6,984 bases of DNA from Neisseriales bacterium (lineage in GTDB: Bacteria > Pseudomonadota > Gammaproteobacteria > Burkholderiales > UBA11063). Position numbers and translations under genes: made by a program. Position 1 is the stretch's first letter; each line of letters starts with the position of its first letter. Positions 1 to 5,973 of the stretch are shown here, one piece after another. The DNA lies in the NCBI GenBank assembly GCA_003538525.1, contig DPRZ01000201.1, positions 1 to 6,984 on the forward strand. Direction: 5' to 3'. The notes under the pieces are model-generated. The model saw only the letters and a list, made by a program, of their open reading frames with translations. It was not told where the DNA came from and did no database searches.

Positions 1-171
1 TTCTAAATCGGTCATGGCTTCTTGTTCATGATCAATTTTATGCACTAAGGTATCTAATTCCTCATATTGTTTAAGTACATGTTGAAAATGATGATCATGA
101 GTTTTTAAATGGTGGAAGGCTTCTTTTAAATGCGGAAAACTATCGGTCAAATTTTGATGTGGTGTTCTCAT
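1..171 (-). CDS. YdcH/DUF465-family small protein, 3' end cut by the window edge
   Basis: This is the first 57 codons of a gene that runs off the left edge in an open frame, starting at the ATG at 171-169. The start is supported by an AAGGA ribosome site (180-184) with an 8-nt spacer and by a promoter just upstream. The protein starts MRTPHQNLTDSFPHLKEAF and continues with an F-x-x-V-x-x-x-Y-x-x-L-D pattern (residues 29-40), then a charged helix. This matches the DUF465/YdcH family: about 70-80 residue, cytoplasmic, helical proteins common in proteobacteria and of unknown molecular function. About 20 residues should be missing. It has no signal peptide or membrane segment. Ten of the 57 visible residues are histidine, clustered at 20-31, which is more than I expect for the family. 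It follows the galactose operon on the same strand but has its own promoter, so a role in galactose use is not implied. The family call is by pattern recognition. Confidence 0.82.
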   Translation of the reverse strand, partial: MRTPHQNLTDSFPHLKEAFHHLKTHDHHFQHVLKQYEELDTLVHKIDHEQEAMTDLE

Positions 172-206
172 AGAATTTATCCTTTTTAATTAAAAATTAG
201 ACATTT

Positions 207-215
207 ATTATATCA
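207..215 (-). promoter_or_regulatory. Candidate extended -10 promoter for the YdcH-family gene
   Basis: On the minus strand the sequence TGATATAAT (215 to 207) is a perfect consensus -10 hexamer (TATAAT, 212-207) preceded by the extended -10 TG dinucleotide. No good -35 hexamer is present at 16-18 bp upstream (GTGTAA lies at a 17-bp spacing), which is typical of extended -10 promoters. Transcription would begin near position 200, giving a leader of about 29 nt before the ATG at 171. The gap is very AT-rich, so chance matches are possible, but position and consensus agree well with a promoter separating this gene from galT upstream. Confidence 0.55.
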
Positions 216-247
216 TATAACCTTGTTAATTACACTTTTAAGCTGAG

Positions 248-1807
248 TTATTCATGCTCTAATTGCTGAATGAAATCATGTAGACCAGCATCGCCATCTG
301 AGTTGGCTTTAAAAACCCCAGAATTTTCAAGAACTTGACAGAATTTTAGAGCTACTTCAGTTTGTAAAATTTGGTTAATCGTGTTTTTTGAAAATTTAGC
401 GTGTTTTTCATATAATTCGATGAACCAGGCTTCATGTTTAAGCAATTTCTCATCAAAAAGTAATTCACTGAGTGCTAAATTTAAATCATTTAAGAGCAAT
501 AGTTTTTCTATTTCCGCTAATTCATAGTCTAAGCGTCCAGGTAAAATTGCCAATCCCATGGCTTCAATCAAACCAATATTTTCTTTTTTAATGTGGTGTA
601 ATTCGCGATGCGGGTGAAAAATTCCATCGGGATATTCAGCATTGCAACGATTATTGCGTAAAAGTAGGTACAGGGCATATTTATCCGGCGCAAGTTTACG
701 TAAAATTGGCGTAACCGCATTATGGCGCACTGCTAATTCTGAACTAGCTAAAATATCTAACTCTGGATTGTTATACGCATACCATTTTTTTAGAACTAGC
801 GCGGCTAATGCAGTTAAATCAGCTTGATTACCAATTAATTGCAGGGTTGAAACTGGCCAATGTAAATAATTAAGCTGCACCTGTGGATAGTTCGTTAATG
901 TATAGCTTGCCTTGATTTGAGCATTTTCAATTGGAAAAACATGGTTACCCGCTTGATAATGATCATGAGTTAAAATTGAGCCACCAACAATTGGAATATC
1001 GCTATTAGAACCAATTAAATAGTCTGGAACTTGGTTAACAAAGGCAAAAAAGTTGGCAAAGGTTTGCTGATTAATCACCATATCACAATGTTGTGGATTA
1101 ATAATAATCGAGTGTTCGTTGTAATATAAATACGGTGAATATTGGAAATAATATTCCTGCGCATTACTGAGTTTCAGGCGTAACATTCGGTGATTATGCC
1201 GTGCGGGTTGAGTTAATGAATTGCCGCTATAGCCTTCATTTTCAATGCAAAGTAAACATTTGGGATAACTGCTGGCAGGAGCGTGTTTGGCTTTGGCAAT
1301 TTCAGCAGGATCTTTCTCGGGTTTTGAGAGATTAATCGTAATTTCCAAATCCCCATAGCTAGTAGCACCTGTCCAGCTCTTATTTTTAGCAATTGCGGCG
1401 GTCTTGATGTAGTCAGTATCTTGGCTAAATTGATAATACCAGTCTAAAGCCGCTTTGATTCCATTTTGAGTGTGAATCTCCTGAAATTTCGCTTCAATTT
1501 GACTCGGTAAGGGTAAAAGCGCGGCAATTAAACGTGTTTCAATTTGTTCTTGACTATTGCCTAATGCGGCTTGTTGCGCTTTATCCAGTGTTTGATAGAT
1601 TAGGTTCAATACATCGGCTATGCTGTGCTGCTGTTGGTCTAAATTAGCACTAAATTCACTATCTGAGCCATGTTCGAGTGACTTTAAATTTAATAAAATC
1701 GCGTAATGATTACGTAAATAAATTAGATCGCGCGGATTTATGAGCTTTAATTGTTGCGCTTTAGTTAAGAGCAAATCAATTAAAGGCACTAATTTATGCT
1801 GATTCAT
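248..1807 (-). CDS. galT: UTP--hexose-1-phosphate (galactose-1-phosphate) uridylyltransferase, class II GalT
   Basis: This cytoplasmic Leloir enzyme transfers UMP between UDP-glucose and galactose-1-phosphate, giving UDP-galactose and glucose-1-phosphate. The 519-aa length matches the class II family (about 490-520 aa) and not the roughly 350-aa class I enzyme of E. coli. The N-terminal 170 residues are the helical extension typical of class II. The nucleotidyltransferase core follows, with a C-L-L-C pair at C184/C187, a P-A-R-H-N-H-R segment near 201-207, and the class II signature GGSILTHDHYQAG at 275-287. Within that signature the H281-D-H283-x-Q285 motif holds the presumed uridylylated histidine (H283, by analogy with HPH in class I). 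The GalT C-terminal domain fills roughly 300-519. The start overlaps the end of galM by 14 bp and has a GGAG site inside galM. It is the last gene of the galactose operon. No frameshift or missing core motif is visible. Class II GalT is best known from Firmicutes, so its presence beside a YdcH-type gene may reflect transfer. Confidence 0.95.
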   Translation of the reverse strand: MNQHKLVPLIDLLLTKAQQLKLINPRDLIYLRNHYAILLNLKSLEHGSDSEFSANLDQQQHSIADVLNLIYQTLDKAQQAALGNSQEQIETRLIAALLPLPSQIEAKFQEIHTQNGIKAALDWYYQFSQDTDYIKTAAIAKNKSWTGATSYGDLEITINLSKPEKDPAEIAKAKHAPASSYPKCLLCIENEGYSGNSLTQPARHNHRMLRLKLSNAQEYYFQYSPYLYYNEHSIIINPQHCDMVINQQTFANFFAFVNQVPDYLIGSNSDIPIVGGSILTHDHYQAGNHVFPIENAQIKASYTLTNYPQVQLNYLHWPVSTLQLIGNQADLTALAALVLKKWYAYNNPELDILASSELAVRHNAVTPILRKLAPDKYALYLLLRNNRCNAEYPDGIFHPHRELHHIKKENIGLIEAMGLAILPGRLDYELAEIEKLLLLNDLNLALSELLFDEKLLKHEAWFIELYEKHAKFSKNTINQILQTEVALKFCQVLENSGVFKANSDGDAGLHDFIQQLEHE

Positions 1808-2798
1808 TTAAAACTCCAAATTGCCATTCAGTTTGGCTGAAATAAGGTTTAGTTGGGCTAAAAATAACTTGTTGACGGTATTCTGGCCAATTAATCGCAT
1901 TTGGCATCTTTTGAGTTTCTAAACATAAGCTCGAATGTTTAATGGGACGAAAATTTCCCGAATACACCACGCAACAATTTTCAGTTGTGGTTACATTCAG
2001 ATAGCGCTGACTAAGTGGATCAACTAATTTAATTGGTGAGTTAGGATTTAATAAAAACGGATGATCATAACCTTGATTGGCTAATTCAAGCTGTAGGTTA
2101 GCTTGATAAATATCACGACCAAGAGGTTTAGCTTGACGAAAATCAAAGGGTGTATTCACCACCGAGCTAATTATACCAGTTACACAGCCTGAAGCATCAA
2201 CTTCAGCAAAAGATTCGGCCGGTACAGTTAATTCCATTCCGAGTGAATTTACGCCTGCACTTAAATCAAAATAGCTATGATTGGTTAAATTCAGCAACGT
2301 TGGAGCATCACAGCTGGCAAAATACTCGATACTCAAGCGATACTCGGCGCTAATCCGATAACGCACTTTAAATGCAACATTGGCTGGAAAACCACATTCT
2401 CCAGCGGGGCTAAAATAAGTTAATTCAACACCATCACTAAGTTCACTGACATTCCAGATTTTTTTATCCAAGCCATTTGGACCAGCATGCAAATTATTAA
2501 CGCCGTTATTTAAGGCTAATTGATAATCTTTACCGTCTAAATTAAATTTACCGCCAGCAATTCTGCCCGCAATTCGTCCCGTAATTGCACCGAGGTGACC
2601 ATCATTTTCAGGATCAAATTGTTCATGATAGGCAACGATATTGGCTAACTTACCATTTTTATCGGGTGTGTAAATCGCACGAATAATTCCGCCATAGTTG
2701 AGTAAATTAATCTGAAAGCCATTTACGGCGATCAATTGATATTCAATAATATCTTGTTGTTCATGGCGTGCAATTATGGAGTGTTTAATTTGTAACAT
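1794..2798 (-). CDS. galM: Aldose 1-epimerase (galactose mutarotase)
   Basis: GalM interconverts beta- and alpha-D-galactose. Beta-galactosidase releases the beta anomer and galactokinase needs the alpha anomer, so it links the glycosidase step to GalK. The 334-aa length is normal for the family. The single beta-sandwich domain covers almost the whole protein. Recognisable residues are R79 in GRIAGRIAGG (74-83), H104 in NNLHAGPNGLD, H174 in LTNHSYFDL, D245 in GYDHPF, and the catalytic base E294 in LCLETQKMPNA. H174 is the expected general acid. The position before R79 is glycine; many homologues have asparagine there (GRxANRI), but as I recall Lactococcus lactis GalM also has glycine. There is no signal peptide, so it is cytoplasmic. 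The ATG at 2798-2796 has an AAGG site (2806-2809) that overlaps the galK stop codon, with a 7-nt spacer. It lies 9 bp after galK and overlaps galT by 14 bp, so it is clearly within the operon. Confidence 0.95.
   Translation of the reverse strand: MLQIKHSIIARHEQQDIIEYQLIAVNGFQINLLNYGGIIRAIYTPDKNGKLANIVAYHEQFDPENDGHLGAITGRIAGRIAGGKFNLDGKDYQLALNNGVNNLHAGPNGLDKKIWNVSELSDGVELTYFSPAGECGFPANVAFKVRYRISAEYRLSIEYFASCDAPTLLNLTNHSYFDLSAGVNSLGMELTVPAESFAEVDASGCVTGIISSVVNTPFDFRQAKPLGRDIYQANLQLELANQGYDHPFLLNPNSPIKLVDPLSQRYLNVTTTENCCVVYSGNFRPIKHSSLCLETQKMPNAINWPEYRQQVIFSPTKPYFSQTEWQFGVLNESA
1814..1817 (-). promoter_or_regulatory. galT ribosome binding site inside the end of galM
   Basis: GGAG on the minus strand lies 6 nt before the galT ATG (1807-1805) and inside the galM coding sequence. 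The 14-bp overlap (1794-1807) contains both the galT start and the galM TAA. This arrangement usually couples translation of the second gene to the first. It supports the chosen galT start. Confidence 0.7.
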
Positions 2799-2807
2799 GG
2801 TACGACC

Positions 2808-3992
2808 TTAAGAATTAGTTATTTCGTGAGCACCTGCGCTTGGATTAACTACATAGAATTCAGCGCTTAAACCTGTACGCTGTTGATATTTTTGTGCAAC
2901 TTGTTGAATAAAATCTGCTACTTGCGCTTCTGCCACTAAATTAACCGTACAACCACCAAAACCCGCACCGGTCATGCGTGCACCAATGCAGCCAGCTTGT
3001 TCCCATGCTGCGCTAACCAAACTATCGAGTTCAATTCCGGTTACCGCATAATCATCGCGTAACGAGACGTGTGAGGCTTGCATTAATTTACCAAATTCAA
3101 TTAAATCATTGGCTTTTAACGCGGCTACGGCGGCTAAGGTACGTTGATTTTCACTAACCGCATGGCGTGCCCGTTGATAGATCAATGGATCACTAAATAA
3201 ATTAGCCTGTTGTTCTAATTGAGCTAAATTAATTTCACCCAGTGCTTTAATGGCTAGTTTCTGTTGTAAGATAGCTAAGGCTTGACGGCATTGAGCTAAG
3301 CGTTCATTATACTTGGAGTCAGCCAGACCACGTTGCTTATTGGTATTGGCGATTACCAGTTTGTAGCCTGCAATATTTAGCGGTGCATAGCTATAATTGA
3401 GTGTATTACAATCAAGTAAAATTGCATGATTCGCTTGTCCCATCGCCGAGGCAAATTGATCCATAATTCCACAGCCCACGCCAATATAATTATTTTCTGC
3501 AGCTTGACCAAGTAGGGCAATCTTAATTGGATCAAAATTACAGCCAAAATAACTATTCAAAATTGTTCCCATCAGTACCTCAATTGATGCTGATGAGGAT
3601 AAACCAGCACCATTGGGAATATTGCCAAAAAAGATAATTTCAAAACCATGAGTTAGCGCTGCGCCAGCCTTAATAAATTCGGTCATGACACCTTTAGGAT
3701 AATTGCTCCAATTATGTTGTGAATTAAATTCCAAGTTATCCAAATCAAATTCAATTACACCTTGTTGCGGAAAATTAATTGAATAAAAACGGCATAATTT
3801 ATCCGTTCGTGCGCGAACGAGGGCATAAGTACCGATATCTAACGCACAGGGAAAGACATTGCCACCGTTATAATCGGTATGTTCGCCAATTAAATTAACC
3901 CGCCCTGGAGCAAAAAATAAGCGTGTCGCGTTCGCATTGGCAAAAAGAGCTGTAAATTGATTAATTAGTTGAGTTTTAATTGTTGTCTGCAT
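2808..3992 (-). CDS. galK: Galactokinase
   Basis: GalK phosphorylates alpha-D-galactose with ATP to galactose-1-phosphate in the cytoplasm. The product is 394 aa (family usual 380-400) and belongs to the GHMP kinase superfamily. The galactokinase signature GRVNLIGEHTDYNGG is at 30-44, with R31 the expected transition-state arginine and E37/H38/D40 the sugar-binding residues. The ATP-binding GHMP motif GAGLSSSAS is at 128-136. The catalytic base D178 is in GCGIMDQFAS, and the third GHMP motif TGAGFGG is at 341-347. The ATG at 3992-3990 is chosen because AGAGGA (4001-4006) lies 8 nt upstream and the protein then starts like other GalKs. An in-frame TTG at 4019-4017 would add nine residues and overlap the beta-galactosidase gene, but it would place the ribosome site inside the coding region. 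The gene starts 13 bp after the GH42 stop and is followed 9 bp later by galM. Confidence 0.96.
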   Translation of the reverse strand: MQTTIKTQLINQFTALFANANATRLFFAPGRVNLIGEHTDYNGGNVFPCALDIGTYALVRARTDKLCRFYSINFPQQGVIEFDLDNLEFNSQHNWSNYPKGVMTEFIKAGAALTHGFEIIFFGNIPNGAGLSSSASIEVLMGTILNSYFGCNFDPIKIALLGQAAENNYIGVGCGIMDQFASAMGQANHAILLDCNTLNYSYAPLNIAGYKLVIANTNKQRGLADSKYNERLAQCRQALAILQQKLAIKALGEINLAQLEQQANLFSDPLIYQRARHAVSENQRTLAAVAALKANDLIEFGKLMQASHVSLRDDYAVTGIELDSLVSAAWEQAGCIGARMTGAGFGGCTVNLVAEAQVADFIQQVAQKYQQRTGLSAEFYVVNPSAGAHEITNS

Positions 3993-4000
3993 AATTCGAT

Positions 4001-4006
4001 TCCTCT
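4001..4006 (-). promoter_or_regulatory. galK ribosome binding site, decides the galK start
   Basis: AGAGGA on the minus strand, immediately after the GH42 stop codon, sits 8 nt before the ATG at 3992-3990. This favours a 394-aa GalK over a 403-aa product from the TTG at 4019-4017. Confidence 0.75.
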
Positions 4007-5937
4007 TAAATATTTTCAATAATTACATCATAAGGTTTTAGGTTATATTTGCCAAATTGAACGGCTTGGCGATTGTGATTTAAAATAAATTGTTTCTTGC
4101 CGCGTTGAATAAATTCCACTCCAAATGGCGTTTGCTTAAACTCAAGGCTATGCGCATTTAAAGCACGCTTAGCGATTTTTAACCAAAACTCTTCTTCAAC
4201 TACCGCCGTTGCCACATGAATTAATTTACCTTTGCCAACTAACGATTCAGTCACCGCAGAATAAGCCGCAAATTCATCGTTATAGGCATAAAGGCTGCGG
4301 GTTTTGTCAGGGGTGACAATTTCTAACATATCGCGCCAAACACTTGCCGAATATTCGCTGTCAGTATTGCTGATACTTTCCGTGCGAGTTTGACCTAATG
4401 ATTCAATATAATAACTCTTGATGCCAGCCAATTTCAGCCACGGATTAACTTGATTAAAATAAACTGCATTATCATAATCTTTAATTCCAGCTCTAAAGCT
4501 ACTAATTACTGTGCCGCCGTTATGCATAAATTTCTCAAGCACGGCAATTTGTGCGGCGGTTAACAGCATCGGTGCAGCCAGCAAAATTATCGAATAATGT
4601 TCAATTGGTTGACGAATATCAATTACATCAATCGGCACATTTAAGCGTTTAAAACCTTGATACAAGCGAAAATGCTCGTGCTGAATATCTAAACCAGTTG
4701 ATTGTGGCTGAATTTTCCACGCATAAATATTATCTGGATTATAGAGTAGCGCAACTTTAGCTTTTATCGGTAAATTAATTTCGGCTTGATGTTGACTGGC
4801 TTCATTAAAAACTTGGATCATTTCATGATAACGTGGACCATCTTGATTATCTTGATCTAACACACCATAACAAAATTGCTCCGCGCCTTTGGTGGCTGTG
4901 CGCCAGCGGAAATAAATTAAATTATTACAACCGTGTAGCATGGCTTGCCATGACCATAAGCGCGCTTGATTGGGACGCGGTAAATAACCCATGATGGTAT
5001 GGGCTTGTGCGCCAATTAATTGTTCGGTAATCCAAAAGTTTTTGCCGGGTAAAAATCCGCGGGTTTGATCCAATTTCATGGCAATTTTGCCATATTCTAC
5101 AGGTTGCTCCAAACCGCCCCAAACAGGATAATTATTCAGCGCTACCACATCGAGTTGTTCCGAAATGTCGGTAAAATTCTGCGCTTTGTTGAAATAATCC
5201 CCTGGGTAATTATGAGTAATTGTTTGGGTTGGGCTAACTATTTCACGGAGTAATTTAGCTTGACGTGCGGTAAATTTGGTGATGGTTTGCGCTCGAAAAC
5301 GATAAAACGCCAACATTAAGCCAGGATTTTTAGCTGGAATAGTTGGTTTAGGAAGTTCAATTTCACTAAAATCATTATAGCTTTGCGACCAAAAAATCGT
5401 ACCCAAGCGATAATTTAAATCTTCAATCGATTCAAATTCTTGTTGTAAATAATTTTGAAATTCACGTTCACAATGCGCACAGTAGCACCAATCGCTAGTT
5501 TCATGCCCAAGCTCATTATCAATTTGCCATGAAATCACCGCAGGATGGGCAGAATAAGCTTGTGCCATTTTTGAGCTAATTAAATCACACTTTGCCAAAT
5601 AAACCGGCGAATTTAAACAAGCTTGACGACGTCCACCAAAATGTCGTTTGATACCAAATTCATCGACCGATAAAACTTCGGGATATTTTTTTGCCAACCA
5701 AGCAGGTAGCGTCGCCGTTGGTGTACCCAACATAACCTTAATACCATAATATTCGGCACGATCAAGGACGTGTTTAAAAAAATCAAATTGAAAATTACCT
5801 TCGCTTGGCTCCATTAAATGCCACGCAAATTCTGCAACCCGAATGCAATTTACCTTAGCGCTAACCATGCGCGCTAAATCTTGTTCTAAAAATTCCGCAT
5901 CCCATTGTTCTGGGTAGTAATCGACTCCTAAGTACAT
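4006..5937 (-). CDS. Beta-galactosidase, glycoside hydrolase family 42
   Basis: This retaining beta-galactosidase (named Bga, LacA or GanA in other bacteria) would hydrolyse terminal beta-D-galactosyl residues of lactose, galacto-oligosaccharides or plant galactan fragments. At 643 aa it is near the family norm (650-700). A TIM-barrel catalytic domain runs from about residue 5 to 380, opening with GVDYYPEQW. The acid/base E142 lies in WQIDNELGH and the nucleophile E305 in FWITEQLIG. Cysteines C107, C151, C153 and C156 (C-Y-C-A-H-C) match the zinc-binding cluster described for the Thermus A4 GH42 enzyme. The trimerisation domain follows (about 390-590, starting at KAKVALLYNPDN), then a small C-terminal beta domain to 643. 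There is no signal peptide, so it is cytoplasmic and acts on imported sugars. The ATG at 5937-5935 has AAAGGAG (5943-5949) five nt upstream. It lies 36 bp after the alpha-galactosidase gene and 13 bp before galK. The natural substrate, lactose or plant galactoside, cannot be told from sequence; GH42 enzymes often prefer the latter. Confidence 0.95.
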   Translation of the reverse strand: MYLGVDYYPEQWDAEFLEQDLARMVSAKVNCIRVAEFAWHLMEPSEGNFQFDFFKHVLDRAEYYGIKVMLGTPTATLPAWLAKKYPEVLSVDEFGIKRHFGGRRQACLNSPVYLAKCDLISSKMAQAYSAHPAVISWQIDNELGHETSDWCYCAHCEREFQNYLQQEFESIEDLNYRLGTIFWSQSYNDFSEIELPKPTIPAKNPGLMLAFYRFRAQTITKFTARQAKLLREIVSPTQTITHNYPGDYFNKAQNFTDISEQLDVVALNNYPVWGGLEQPVEYGKIAMKLDQTRGFLPGKNFWITEQLIGAQAHTIMGYLPRPNQARLWSWQAMLHGCNNLIYFRWRTATKGAEQFCYGVLDQDNQDGPRYHEMIQVFNEASQHQAEINLPIKAKVALLYNPDNIYAWKIQPQSTGLDIQHEHFRLYQGFKRLNVPIDVIDIRQPIEHYSIILLAAPMLLTAAQIAVLEKFMHNGGTVISSFRAGIKDYDNAVYFNQVNPWLKLAGIKSYYIESLGQTRTESISNTDSEYSASVWRDMLEIVTPDKTRSLYAYNDEFAAYSAVTESLVGKGKLIHVATAVVEEEFWLKIAKRALNAHSLEFKQTPFGVEFIQRGKKQFILNHNRQAVQFGKYNLKPYDVIIENI

Positions 5938-5942
5938 GTTTG

Positions 5943-5949
5943 CTCCTTT
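5943..5949 (-). promoter_or_regulatory. Strong ribosome binding site of the GH42 beta-galactosidase
   Basis: AAAGGAG on the minus strand lies five nt before the ATG at 5937-5935. It is the best Shine-Dalgarno match in the window. The rest of the 36-bp gap (5938-5973) is AT-rich, with no hairpin and no convincing promoter, so the gene is probably read through from the alpha-galactosidase gene. Confidence 0.7.
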
Positions 5950-5973
5950 GTGTTTATGGTTTATTTTTATTAC

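Noticed and set aside
211..223. AT-rich palindromes in the galT-YdcH gap (TTATATGATATAA and TTTTTAATTAAAAA) as a terminator or operator
   Set aside because: They contain almost no G or C, overlap the promoter and ribosome site, and are expected by chance in such AT-rich sequence.
642..827. Plus-strand open frame of 61 codons inside galT
   Set aside because: It lies wholly antisense to a well-supported galT, has no recognisable motif and no family resemblance, and is best explained as a shadow of the coding frame.
2510..2585. Glycine instead of asparagine before R79 in GalM as a sign of a non-functional enzyme
   Set aside because: The catalytic residues H104, H174 and E294 are intact, and glycine at this position also appears in the active Lactococcus lactis enzyme as I recall its sequence.
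4925..5253. Short open frames on both strands inside the GH42 gene (minus 4925-5122, plus 5065-5253)
   Set aside because: Both overlap the conserved GH42 catalytic region that includes the nucleophile segment. Neither has a recognisable domain.
5264..5272. Near match (ACGTGCGGT, 8 of 9) to the Pasteurellaceae DNA uptake sequence AAGTGCGGT
   Set aside because: I noticed only one imperfect copy in 7 kb, and it lies in coding sequence. A genome using this signal should show several perfect copies.
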